DNA of 64,000 nt, from assembly GCA_025667525.1 (NCBI GenBank), contig JANFOE010002267.1:1-64000 (forward strand). Reading direction: 5' to 3'. Every line of letters starts with the position of its first letter. The stretch's first letter is position 1. Shown here piece after piece: positions 1 through 12,520 of this stretch. The notes under the pieces are model-generated. The model was not told the origin of the DNA. It did not search any database and saw only the letters and a list, made by a program, of their open reading frames with translations. Origin of the DNA: Glebionis coronaria. Taxonomy: Eukaryota > Streptophyta > Magnoliopsida > Asterales > Asteraceae. Made by a program: the position numbers and the translations under genes.

Positions 1-883
1 ATTAATGTTAACTCACTGATCATGTTACGTTAGTTTTGGTAATCATGGCAGACATTTTCAAAGAGATAAAATACAGAGGAATGGTTGTTGTGACTGTTTG
101 GATACCTCATACGTATCAATTTATAGGATTGAGTCACAATGCGTGAAGATATGACACAATCGTATGTTTTTTAAAAAAAATTCCTAATTAATTAATAAAA
201 GTCTAATTGATATCAATCTTTAAACCTTCCATTTATAAGAGATCTGATAATAAACCATACCCAAACACCCTGTAACTCTCAAAAAGTATAGCTAAACATT
301 ATAACTATCACTTTCTCCAATTACCGTGATTCTATATAAATAAAAATTTTTCAAAAAACTATTAACCATAACAAATTAGAAAAAAATTAGGATCTTAATT
401 ATCCCCAATTGACAGGGGCGAAAATCATTTACGAATAAAAACAATCTGTAAGAATTCATCAAAATGAATTCATTTACCAAGATCAAGAAAACATCTATAT
501 GAAAAAGAATAATATTACCTTGTATACAATTGAAATTGTAACAACGAAGGTTCAATGCTTTGATCATGTGCCAACTACATAATTAAACATGGATAAAGAA
601 TAAAAACCAACAATGAAAGTGTTATTGGTAGGTAGATTCTTGAAACGTAATTGTCATATTCCAAAATAAGCAGCATCATTTGAGATCTGATATTGATTGA
701 AAGAAAAAATGGGAAACGGGTTTAATGTAGTGAGAGGTTAAAAGAATAAAATCAAACATGTATAGAAGAAAGTTGTTTAACTTAGCTGCTTATAGAAGAT
801 CGGATGATTTTACACGTGGCATTTGTGACGTAATTTGTGACGTAATAGTGACATATAGAAGTTTCAAAAAAACCTTCTTTTTA
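1..883. other. AT-rich stretch, no gene seen
   Basis: Only short random reading frames occur here. I see no domain, RNA gene or element border. It ends at the first (AT)n array. Confidence 0.6.
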
Positions 884-884
884 T

Positions 885-931
<47 letters not shown>

Positions 932-938
932 TATATAT

Positions 939-980
<42 letters not shown>

Positions 981-990
981 ATATAATATA

Positions 991-1023
<33 letters not shown>

Positions 1024-1054
1024 CTATAATTATATATATTATATATATATATAT
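884..1054. repeat. (AT)n microsatellite
   Basis: About 170 bp of nearly pure alternating A and T, with occasional extra T or A breaking the phase. The Tyr/Ile-only reading frame across it is an artefact of the repeat. Confidence 0.95.
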
Positions 1055-2548
1055 CTGTATTTAAAGTTGTTAAAAATAAGACTCATTTTACACCGTTAGA
1101 TATTTTAATTAGTAATAGATTAGATGGACATTAAATGAGAGACATGCTAATAATTAATTAGAGTTTCAAGGGCATAATGGAGAAATCCTCACATTTTTGA
1201 AATAATTTTCAACATCCTTTTTTTTACCAACTTTTTTCTACCTGTTCGTTTTTCTTATACCGTAGTTGATACATTTTTTGTTTTCATACATAATTTACTA
1301 CTAACATTCTTTTGTTATAAAGTACTAGTACGACGGTAAAAAGAATATTACTCGTAACAAACATTGGTACATGCACTTTTGATAGAGATAAACATTACAA
1401 ATTATTTACATTAAAAATATAATTTTTAAATAACACTAGTATTGAGTGGTACATATCTTGTGTACTAGACTACTAGTGGTCAACTGGTACATACACATAG
1501 AGATTAGAGACTTACGATACTAGTAGTAGTACCCTGGTACATAATAAACCAAACTCTGGGACATAGCAACGTGGCTAGTTCTTTATACACATATTGAAAT
1601 CGAGCAATAATAGATTCCGGTACACCATGGTTTTGTGCATCGCATACTACCAAACCCGGGTGTACCGGTGTACCATAATGTATCTGACGTACCGGTGTAC
1701 CACAATGTATCTGACGTACCCGGTTGTACCACGATGTGTACCGGCGATATCAGCGACGCAACGATGGCGTTGGCAAAAATCCAACAACATAATTGGTCAT
1801 AGCAAAGAACCCACATATATTTAAGCCACATATCACACAAAGTTACCTAAGACAAACTCGGAATCTAACCATAATAAACGACTCTAGATCTAAACTGACA
1901 CCGCTCCGCAACCTCAATCAACAACCTAAAATGATGCTAGATCTGAACCATGACAAATGACAGCTAAACCACCTTGTGAAGCCACTATACTTACGACCTC
2001 AAGCCATAACAACCATGAAACACATATAAAACAACGACCATCGGTTGTTGAAAACCAAGAACCCTTCAATGACCACCAACTGTTGAAAACCAAGAACCGC
2101 TCGAAAACACTTATTAAATTAAGATCACCGGAAGCTTAAACCGAAACCATCACGAAATCCTCCACTCGGCTGAAAAAGTGATGTAAAAAAAACAAATCCG
2201 AAATAAAGAATGGTTCTTTAAATCGAAAAGATAGTGCAATTTTTTTGTTGTTCAAAATATTTTATCTAATTGTGTTTTGAGCGGCATATTTGACAAAGAA
2301 TGGTGGGGAGGAAATGAAGAACGAGGAATGAGATGGGGGTCGGTTTGTGATGATGAGAGATAGGGGTTGGTGTGTTTTTATTAGGGAAAAAGATATAGAG
2401 TAAAAAATACCCGATTTACCCTTTTAGTGATATTAATGACTTTCGTTTTGTTTTTTTTAACCAGATATCATTTGCTTAATTCTTATTGGCTCATTATTGG
2501 TTCTATATTTTTAACACTTTAAAAAATTCTCTCATTTGAACTAAATTC
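1055..2548. other. Intergenic, no supported gene
   Basis: Mostly AT-rich, with a more GC-balanced patch around 1600-2160. The reading frames are short, overlap on both strands and resemble nothing I know. The only structure is the 27-bp tandem repeat listed separately. Confidence 0.5.
1662..1742. repeat. 27-bp tandem repeat, 3 copies
   Basis: Three head-to-tail units start at about 1662, 1689 and 1716. Each begins GTACC(C)GGT and carries GTACCA followed by ATGT. The first two differ by one base and the third is more diverged. The GGTGTACCGGTGTACC stretch is itself a short direct repeat. It lies just upstream of weak reading frames on both strands that I do not regard as genes. Confidence 0.75.
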
Positions 2549-4334
<1,786 letters not shown>

Positions 4335-4940
4335 ATCAACAACCTTGCTAGTTTATGGTTTAGATTTCTCTTTCTTTTCATCTTTGCCACCTGTATACTA
4401 GAAATGAGGTGGAGTGGAGTCAAAATTGATGAATGGTGGAGAAATGAACAGTTTTGGGTTATTGGTGGTGTGTCTGCTCATCTTTTGCTGTCTTCCAAAA
4501 TTCCAAGGTTTGATTTTATGTACTTACTGGTATTGACATCAATTTCACTGTCACATCAAAGGAATCAGACGAAGAGGGTGATTTTGCTGGAGTTTTAGTT
4601 GTTCAAATTGACAACATTTCTCACCCCACCGGCAACTCTCCTCATAGTTAACTTGGTCGGAGTCATTGCTGGAATTTCGTATTCAATTAACAACGGGTAC
4701 CTGTCATGGGGTCCTCTTTTTGGTAAACCGTTCTTCGCTTTTTAGGTGATTGTCCATCTTTACTCCTCCCTCAAGGGTCTTATGGGTAAGCAAAACCGCA
4801 CGCCTACCATTGCTGTTGTGTGGTCGATTCTTTTTGCCTCTATTTTCTCGCTGTCGTGGGTCTGAATTGACCCCTTTATCACAAAAGTCACTGTCCCATA
4901 TGTCAATTTTGCGGAATCAACTGTTAAATATATTTATTAA
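4335..4940 (+). pseudogene. Cellulose synthase catalytic subunit (CesA), broken last exon
   Basis: Intact CesA is a plasma-membrane glucosyltransferase of the cellulose synthase complex. This stretch matches the C-terminal membrane part. It begins INNLASLWF, then [24 protein letters not shown], and after frame changes [36 protein letters not shown], and WV then IDPF. Breaks: a frame change near 4480, a TGA in that shifted frame near 4510, a return to the first frame near 4600, TAG at 4743-4745 where the family has Trp (FAF-W-VIVHLY), and TGA at 4863-4865 where the family has Arg (WV-R-IDPF). The usual Cys-containing C-terminus is replaced by a different tail ending at 4938-4940. The retained acceptor-like CAG before 4335 suggests a decayed genomic copy, not a retrocopy. 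The EMRWSGV and IDPF wording fits the CesA6-like group best, a tentative assignment. Confidence 0.9.
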
Positions 4941-5262
4941 AGTTACATTCATTTTAATGATATTAATGTTTACTCGAGATATGGATATTTAAGCTCTTTG
5001 TGATGTAATGTTATTCTGTTAAAATGATCAAATCACTTCATAGTTGTAACACTAAATACTTCTGAGTTTGTTTTATTCTTTTTACAATTTTGTATGCAAT
5101 ATCTATTTTTACATTATGTTAATTTTCATTTGTATAAATTTGTTTGTAATATATATACCTCTTTGACATTCTTTTTGGTGAAAGAGAATTTTCTTATAGC
5201 TGATTTAATTTGGACCTTAGAAACAAAAATCTAAGAATAAGTCGATAAGACAAAGAAGATGC
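4941..5262. other. AT-rich spacer between CesA remnant and solo LTR
   Basis: No reading frame or motif stands out. It probably includes the former 3' flank of the CesA copy. It ends with the left CCTCA duplication at 5263-5267. Confidence 0.5.
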
Positions 5263-5267
5263 CCTCA

Positions 5268-5293
5268 TGATATGAGTAATTTTACTCATATCA
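5268..5293. repeat. LTR-tip inverted repeat (solo LTR)
   Basis: TGATATGAGT at 5268-5277 is the exact reverse complement of ACTCATATCA at 5284-5293, with six bases between. It sits at the integrase-recognised tip of the LTR. Equivalent structures with different bases occur at the tips of the F1 and F2 LTRs. Confidence 0.85.
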
Positions 5294-6221
5294 TTTGTAT
5301 CAATAAACATTCAAGAATTGCATTAATATCATGAAAATGTCTTGTATATGTTTTTTTTGTTTCGTGTGTGTAGGTACCAAGTTCGCGAAAACCGGCAAAT
5401 ATCAACACGAGTTTGAAGATAAAGATCAACAAAGCCAAGATTCGAGCTCGACTTTAGCGGATTTCATCATTTATTGAGTATATGGGCCTAGTGGGTCCCA
5501 CATTGGAGCAATTGGGCTTAAAAGCCCAATATTGGATAAAACATTGAAGTACTTTTGGGACCAAACCAAATTAAGCCCAATGCGAAATGAAAGAAACGAA
5601 ATAGGATTTGTATTTTGGCCTTAGACCCCATTAGGGTTTACAAACGTATGTGTTTTGTTTTATTTCACCATCAGTCAACGTGTATATACACGTTACATCT
5701 TCATTCAACCACTCATTTACCCATTCACCGTTTCATTTATTCTCTCAAACCACACGTTTTCTCACACACAATAAATAAAAATAAAAAGTCATTCGATACT
5801 TTCTATGTTACCTTCTTCTTCACCCAAATAAACCAGTGACATTATCACTATTCACAAAACCCTAAACCAATTAATAACAAAATTAATAAAGGGCTTTTAC
5901 TCCCACGTGCGATTCAAGCATGGGGGAAATAAATCCCCCAAGTTTTAGGAAGAGAAGAGTGGGCTAGCAGGGGTACGTGGCAGCGAATAACTGGGTGAAA
6001 CACCTCACCATTCCCCAATCTCCAATCACAAGGGGACACCTCATCATCCAAGAAGCACAACTATCACAAACGGACGCCACGTTGGTAATCCGTGTGCTAG
6101 TTGTGTCTTATCAACCATCCGATCAAAACAACCATGAGAGAGAGAAGATCTAAAGGCCAATATGAAGATGGAATATACCAAAAAGATCCGGATATTCGCT
6201 CCTCAACAACCTTGGGATGGC

Positions 6222-6344
6222 TATAAAACCCTTTATTTATCTTGTAATCATTATCCCTTTCTTTACTTTAAAGTTATAATGAAAAATTTTAGATAGATAT
6301 TGTAATTTCTTTTTTATAGTACTGTAATGATTTAATTCAATAAA
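6222..6344 (+). promoter_or_regulatory. LTR promoter and polyadenylation signal (solo LTR)
   Basis: TATAAAA at 6222-6228 in the context GGCTATAAAACCC is a good plant TATA box. AATAAA lies at 6339-6344. The spacing marks a probable U3/R boundary near 6250 and R/U5 soon after 6360, matching the family-1 LTR arrangement. Confidence 0.6.
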
Positions 6345-7667
6345 CAAAAAGTTACTTTTCTGTCTAAATCTCTTTACTGCTTTGATTTAGCATTATATTT
6401 GAAGGATTGCAGTTTCATCTAATTTTGTTATTATAATTGTTAAATCGATTAAATTAGCTTAAATGTTAGCTATTTTGACGGATAAAGTTAGAGATTAGGG
6501 ATGAACAATTATTCCCACTGAATAATTTAAATAAAAATATTGTTGACTGTTCAGACGAGTTACTGTAAGTTAGCTCATGGTGGTGTCGTTCAATGGTGAA
6601 TGGTGGTTTCGTCTCCGGTTCATAAGGTAGCACAGCGCTAACCTTCGTCTCAAAGGAAATCTCCAAAAGGTGCTTATCTCTTTTATTTTACATGTTAAAT
6701 AGATTAATTTTTATTTAAATGTTAAAATGATTTAGATATTTGAGTGGTTTATGCGTATCAATATCTGCTTGATTTATGTTAAATTGTGATTGTTTATGAA
6801 TATGATAATGTTGGTTGAGGATTGATTTTTTTTGGAGAATGTTAGTTCTAACTATTTAGGTAATTTTGAGTTATCTGGTTTTTAGACTTGATTTGGAGTT
6901 TTACTTAGTCTGATACAGTCTAATGTCATTTTGGTTAATCTGCTAAGTTTGAACTGAACTACCTGATATTTTGTATAATCACTGTTTTATTTTTGGTGTA
7001 AGATTAATATCTGATGTGTAGACCTTTGTGGATTTCATTAAAGATTAATGCTGAAGTATGCTTAAATCTGATATATCAGATTAGATTTCATACAATAATT
7101 TCTGTCTAAGGATAAGCTAAGTATGTGAGACTAGTATTGTGTAATCAGATGCTTGAATTAGGCTTTATGAGATTGTGTGGGTTGCTGTAGTTTTTTGAAC
7201 TACATATTGATTTTGTTGTGAATCTGTTAATTCTGGTTACTATGTTATAATATAATGGCCTCGTTGTATCTCATTGTTTGATGCTAAATTGCATGCTGTT
7301 AATTCAATTAGATTTGTTACACTTGAGTTAGTTTATTCTAACGAATTGATCATAATGGACATGCTGAGTTGAAGGTTTGAGTCTGTCATTCATAAGAGTT
7401 ATTCTAACAGTATAGTCTGATGAGTTCTTTTTATTTGCTTATGTTTTAATTGGTTTAATTTATCTTTCTTCTTGATTGTTTGTTTTGCTGCTTGAGTATT
7501 TTTGATGATTTATTGTTCAAGCAAATAGCTTATCAGATCCCTTTGATCCGATTAGCCCACAAGTTGGAATCCTTTTCAGCTTTTAATTGATTTTGTGCAA
7601 AAGTTCACTCTTGTGAATTCTTTGTTGAATTTCGCTGCTTAAAAAAAATAATAGCAATAATTTGCCA

Positions 7668-7740
7668 TTTACAAGGCTCGAACCTGCGACTTCGCAGTTC
7701 ACTGTCCAGCGTGTTAGCCAACTGGGCTAACTGGCCTCTT
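7668..7740 (-). other. tRNA-like relic inside the solo LTR
   Basis: On the minus strand there is a good pol III A box, TAGCCCAGTTGG (complement of 7718-7729), and about 33 bp on a B box, GGTTCGAGCC (complement of 7675-7684). The D-arm-like TTAGCCCAGTTGGCTAA and a GCAGG-TTCGAGC-CTTG T-arm are recognisable. The acceptor arm does not pair and no clear anticodon loop is seen, so this is not a functional tRNA gene. It could be a captured tRNA, or the head of a tRNA-derived SINE. It is more GC-rich than the surrounding LTR. Confidence 0.65.
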
Positions 7741-8430
7741 TGGTTAACTTACTTTCAGTTTTATTAATAAAGTATTAAGTTTGGCAGAGTTTGATTCAAA
7801 GTTTGTTTTATTCTAACTTACATTTTTAAATAACCTTTAGTTAATTTTTTTCATTAAAGTAAATTTTGAGTTTTCACAAATAAAAATATAAATGTTTTAA
7901 TTAATTCTAAAAGTTTAAATAATTTTCATTTAATTAGATTATTTAGATTTAAATAAAAATATAGTTTTTAAAATAGATTTGGTTTAAGTAAATTTTAATA
8001 AAGTTAATTAGTTTAAAAAGTTAATTAGATTTTTAATAGTGTAAAAGTTACATTTATTAAATAGATTAATTTTTTTATAGATTATTAAATAGTTTAAATT
8101 TTAAATAGTTTTTATTTTAAGTAATTGATTTAGATTTAAATAATAGCGGGGTTTACGATTCATGCACTTTAGGATTAAAATAGAATTTAAAATTGGTAGA
8201 TTTATTTTTAGTTTAAAAACCGAAAACCAATTCAAATCGATTGTCCAAATCAAAGCTAAAACGTCTCAAATTCACTCGATCTTCGTGTACAATGAACTTG
8301 GTTCATCACGTGTTTGATTAAATTCGTCTTTGGTAATATTAGTCTATTACTTTTTCCTAAAGGTAATTTTCTAATTTACCCTATAACGTATCTTAATTAT
8401 CACATATACATTCCACCATACATCACCTCA

Positions 8431-8669
8431 CATCATCTGAATCTAGCTGAATAGTGTACACATCTTAAATATTCTAACACTTTACAAAGAAATTTTAGTT
8501 TGAAAAATAGAAATCAGTGCAAATTTGACTTCATGCCCATGTTATGGCATATCCACAGACATGAATGTAGCCTGAAAGTGAGGAAGAATAGTACATACAA
8601 AAATTTCGCGGGCATGAGAAAACTAAAGTCTATGAATTCAAATTTGAGTAGTTCATTCTTGGATGATGA
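8431..8669. other. Short spacer between solo LTR and F1 array
   Basis: About 240 bp with no recognised gene. It ends with the left ATGGT duplication of the F1 array (8670-8674). A 60-codon frame from 8500 to 8682 runs into the LTR and is not considered real. Confidence 0.5.
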
Positions 8670-9552
8670 ATGGTTGATATGAGCTTAAACTCATATCCTT
8701 TTATCAACAAATAACCCTAAAACATGAAGCAAAATACCCATTTATCTTGTAAAAAAGCAGTGTTATGTGGTATGTTTGTGTTTGTGTGCACTTTTGTAGG
8801 TAAGAAGATACATTTTCAAGCAAACAAGGAAAAACCAAGCTCAAATGGATGAAAAAGACAAAAGAGGATCAAAAGTGACAAGACTTTGAAGTTCAAGGAC
8901 CTATCTTGACAAGTGATGAAAGTTTGAGGACTTAAAGTGCAAATAATTAAAAGTCAAGATTCAAGTCAAACCTGGTCAAACTATCAAGTCAACTCAGTCA
9001 AAGGGCCATTTTGTACAAATTATGAAAGTTAAAGGACCAAAAATGACAAAGGAATGAAGATCCTAGCTTGAAATGGGAATCTGCCAAGTACAAGGGCTTG
9101 TTTTGCCAACATTGGAAAGTTATGCAAGTTTAATCCAAGTGAAAAGATTTCAGCCAATGGGAATAAAGAAAACACTTCACACGGATTGCCACATTAGCCT
9201 ATTAAATACCCACTAACTGCCGCCACATTTATTACCATATCCAAATAGTGTAATCCGTGTGACTTGTTTTAAACCAACCAGAAAACGCCACGTGTCCTTC
9301 TCTTTCACAAAGAAAATTGCCAGGATCGGGATTTTTATAGAGGCCGTTTCATGAGAAGATCAAAACATCAATTTTGCTCGTTTTGAAGAGAGGAATCCAA
9401 TGGTGCAATCCAATTAACAAATTATCCATTCAATCAAAAACCCCCAATTCAGTGTTCATCACCTTCAAAGAGCAAATGCAGAATTCCTCCACGTGGCAAG
9501 TTGTTATTGGATCTGCCACGTCACAAACCCCAACAGAATCTCCTCTCATGCC

Positions 9553-9738
9553 TATAAATAGCTAGGATGTACCTCATTTCTCGTAGTAGTTCAATTTTGT
9601 AAAACACATAGTTCTTAAATTTCTCTTTCCCTTTTTCCCTACTTTTCACCTAACTACTCAAGAGTCTGACAAACTCTTGAGTCAGTTAGTTAGTTAGTAG
9701 CTTGTAACAAACATTTGTAACTGAATTCATGCAATAAA
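9553..9738 (+). promoter_or_regulatory. F1 LTR core promoter, R-region hairpin, poly(A) signal
   Basis: TATAAATA at 9553-9560, so transcription should start near 9585. In the predicted R region, ACTCAAGAGT (9656-9665) pairs perfectly with ACTCTTGAGT (9673-9682). The stem continues as CTAACT (9650-9655) with AGTTAG (9684-9689) across one bulged C, giving 16 bp in total. AATAAA follows at 9733-9738. A strong hairpin between cap site and poly(A) signal recalls the R-region hairpins of other retroelements; its function here is inferred. The same signals repeat 9205 bp on in LTR2 and are missing from LTR3. Confidence 0.75.
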
Positions 9739-10916
9739 ATTCAAACTTCATTTTCCCGCCAAATTCTGTTCTTCTCAATTCTGTTACTACTTGCTGTTAT
9801 TGGATCATCCTGTTGTTGATTTGTGCTTGTTATGATCAATCATTGATCATAATTGTCATTGGAGGAGTTTTGTAGCTGTTTGTTCAGAATTCAAGTCAAT
9901 CCTTTGTTCCTTTGAAGATTAGTAGCAGAATGATGAATGTAGATGATTGTAGCTGATTAGATTGATGATTTTAGTTGAATACTAGTGATAGGTGGTGGTA
10001 TCACTAGTGCAAGAGAGCTCAGCGCTCCTCTTCTTCCCAAAGGACTTCTACAATAGGTTTCATTGCTCTTGTTTTTGGTTCCACTTAACAAGTTCTTGCA
10101 TGCTAAATTTCCTAGTTTAATCTTGATGGCTGTATGATATAACTGCTTTTAGTTGTTGTTTGATTGTGTTTTGAGTGTTTGAAATTCAGTTACTGCTTAA
10201 TCTTGTGCATTTGTGTTCAGTTTTGTAGTTACTAGCTTATTTTCAGTCACTTTTTAGCATAACAGCTTAATTGAGTTCTAGTCTTGCTAATTGCTTAGTT
10301 TCAGTTTCATTAGCTTTCATTTTGTTCATTAAAACTAGACTGTCAAAGCTTTTGAATCAGTTTAAACCATTACTCAATAAGTCTTTGTAAAATCTTTTTC
10401 ATAACAGATTAAGGAGTGTTTGGTAGAAGCATAAAAGTAGATTTCAAGTGATGATATTTTGTGTTCTAGAGTTCATTTCTAGTCATTAGGTGTTAACAAG
10501 TAGTCTTAAGTCATTTACAAGTCAAAATATTAGTCAAACAGGCAATTGGCTTAAAAATAGTTTGGGTCATCCTTGTTATCAGCTTTGGTTTGGAAACTTG
10601 TCAATTTCATTTGCCTAGTTCTCTTTCAATCTTTGATGAAATTTCTTCAAACTTGTTTCTATTTCTAGCTTACATCATTAACTTTCAGTTTCTAAGAGGA
10701 AAATATACAGTTTTAGGAATTAAGCTAGAAATAAGCTTTTTAGTCAATGAATGAGCATTTGTCATTCTCTGATGTAAAGTGCATACTGTTTTCTTGGTTC
10801 TCTTAATCCTCTTCACAAAAGTCTTGATTTTCTTTCACCAATCCATTTAGTTAGTATTGAATATGAAGTTTTGAAATTTTGAGCTTTTTCATAAAAATTG
10901 GTCAAACTTGGTCAAC

Positions 10917-11205
10917 ATAAGCTCAAAAGAGCTTATTACAGATTTCTCATTCATTACTGGATAAAAATGGTTCTAGTTTGATTTCCCCTTCTTTAAATCA
11001 AGTGCTTAATCAGTTTCTTTACAAAAATCAGGTTGTGACTGATTAAAATAAGCTGTAGCTTATTTTGTGCTTATTAATAAGCACTCAATTGCTTATTTTG
11101 GACTTTTAGCTTAATTCCTCAGACACACATAGCTTAAATGGGATTTTAAGAGCTTTGCAAGTGATTTCAGCTTATTTGGTTGAGTAATAAGCTCAAACGA
11201 GCTTA
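10917..11205. repeat. Palindrome cluster in F1 U5
   Basis: Four perfect inverted repeats built on AGCTTAT/ATAAGCT: ATAAGCTC with GAGCTTAT around AAAA (10917-10936); AAAATAAGCT with AGCTTATTTT around GT (11045-11066); the 18-bp palindrome GTGCTTATTAATAAGCAC (11067-11084); TAAGCTC with GAGCTTA around AAAC (11188-11205). All four are kept in LTR2 and LTR3 (for example 23431-23450 and 23581-23598). Confidence 0.85.
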
Positions 11206-11743
11206 ATCTTTCCTTTGTCCCGTTTTTAGTTAAAGGTTTAGTTTTATTGCACTTTAGTCCCTTCATTTCATTCAGTTTGGTAAACCTAGCTAAACTTCCT
11301 AATTTTGTGGTATTTGCATAATTCAGTCCTTTACATTTGGAGTTTGTTACATTTCAGTTGTCAAGTTGTTATTTTGTTACATTTTTGGTTAGGTTTGTTA
11401 AAGTTTTCACATAATTGGTCCTTTTAGTTAACTGTTTTGCATTAGTAGTCCTTATAACTTTTAGAATTTGCATTTCAAGCATTTCCATTTCATAGAAATT
11501 ACATTTTCAGCCCTTTTAGTTTCAAGTTTTGCATTTTATATTTTACTTGAATAGAATTTGGTATTTGCAACTTGTTTTACGTATAAGGAGGTTTATATTT
11601 TTCATTTTTACATAGTGTTGTTTGAATTAGCAATAGATTACCAAGCAAGCTTGAACAACCAAGAACAATAATAAATCCGATATTGGTTGGACTTTCTATT
11701 AGTTAAGAACTGAGAAAACGAACTTGCATTATTCTACATTTCA

Positions 11744-12520
11744 AATGGCGCCGCTGCCGGTTCTTTGACTACACGAGAGACTATCGATTGACGGTTTTCA
11801 TTGGCTTTTGGGATCCGTTCATTTGGTGAACGTTATTTTTACGTATCATAAATCAAAAACAAATAAAAAAAATCAAAAATATAAAAATATATAAAAACTA
11901 AAAAATTAACAAAACAATTCTTTTCCTAAAGAATTGACCAAAAAAATTAAAAAATCCAAAAAACAATCTTTTTCCTAAGAGATTGCACCCAAAAATATAT
12001 ATTATTGGATTCTCTCGGTTTTTATGTACATATAGTATTTTCCAATAAAAACTTATAAATACAAAAATATTTTCCATATATTATTATAAGTAAATACGTA
12101 TACATATAAGAACAATCAATCTACATATCTTCCATAAGTATTGCCGAGGCAATACACCGTGTTGAGGGGCGTTCCGGTCCTTGACACGCGTATCGATCAA
12201 ACAAAATAAAGCAAGAATAGATAAATACTCTCAATAAGTAACAATTCGAAGAATACGAACATTTAAGTGAATAGAAAGGCGATGTGCTATAAAATGCCAT
12301 CTAAGGGTCAATAGGTACTTAAGTGCTTCACGACACCTAACCCCCCGTTCACTTGGGAGTATTCTAAGAAGAAAGGCTTCATTGAGGGTCTTGCACCCAA
12401 AGTAGTAATACATATATTGTTATTTTCTTGTGGATATTTAATATTGAAACTCGAAGAGGATAATCCATTTCTCTTCAAAGTCACACGAGAGCTTCTCTCT
12501 CATTCCTCGTATTGAGTTGC
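11744..12520 (+). promoter_or_regulatory. F1 primer-binding site and structured leader
   Basis: TGGCGCCGCTGCCGG at 11746-11760 starts two bases after the LTR and matches the tRNA-Asp-type primer site of Athila with one change. The A-rich leader holds twin hairpins: CAATTCTTT with AAAGAATTG around TCCT (11915-11936), and CAATCTTTT with AAGAGATTG (one G-T pair) around TCCT (11964-11985). A third, GTATTGC with GCAATAC around CGAG, is at 12138-12155. Twin stems with the same loop but different paired bases suggest a selected RNA signal, possibly for packaging. Repeated in unit 2. Confidence 0.75.

Larger units (their letters stand above)
5268..8425 (+). mobile_element. Solo LTR, Athila-like, related to family 1
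   Basis: The segment starts TGATATGAGT and ends TACATCA. It is flanked by identical CCTCA at 5263-5267 and 8426-8430, as expected for a 5-bp target-site duplication. Its length, 3158 bp, is close to the 3069-bp family-1 LTR at 8675. Both start with the same terminal inverted repeat design, have TATA at similar offsets (954 versus 878 bp) and a polyadenylation signal about 120-180 bp further on. No internal region, primer site or gag follows, so this looks like the product of LTR-LTR recombination. The sequence is well diverged from family 1, so it is an older or sister family. Confidence 0.8.
8675..11743 (+). repeat. F1 LTR1 (3069 bp)
   Basis: Starts TGATATGAGC and ends CTACATTTCA (TG...CA). 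Preceded by the target duplication ATGGT at 8670-8674 and followed by the primer site after two A residues. GATATGAG (8676-8683) pairs with CTCATATC (8690-8697) at the tip. U3 is about 0.9 kb (TATA at 9553), R about 150-180 bp, and U5 unusually long at about 2 kb. Confidence 0.95.

Noticed and set aside
758..1099. Tyr/Ile-rich 113-codon frame
   Set aside because: Translation of the (AT)n array; no gene signal.
7668..7740. Functional tRNA gene
   Set aside because: Acceptor arm does not pair and no anticodon loop can be drawn; only the A and B box regions survive.
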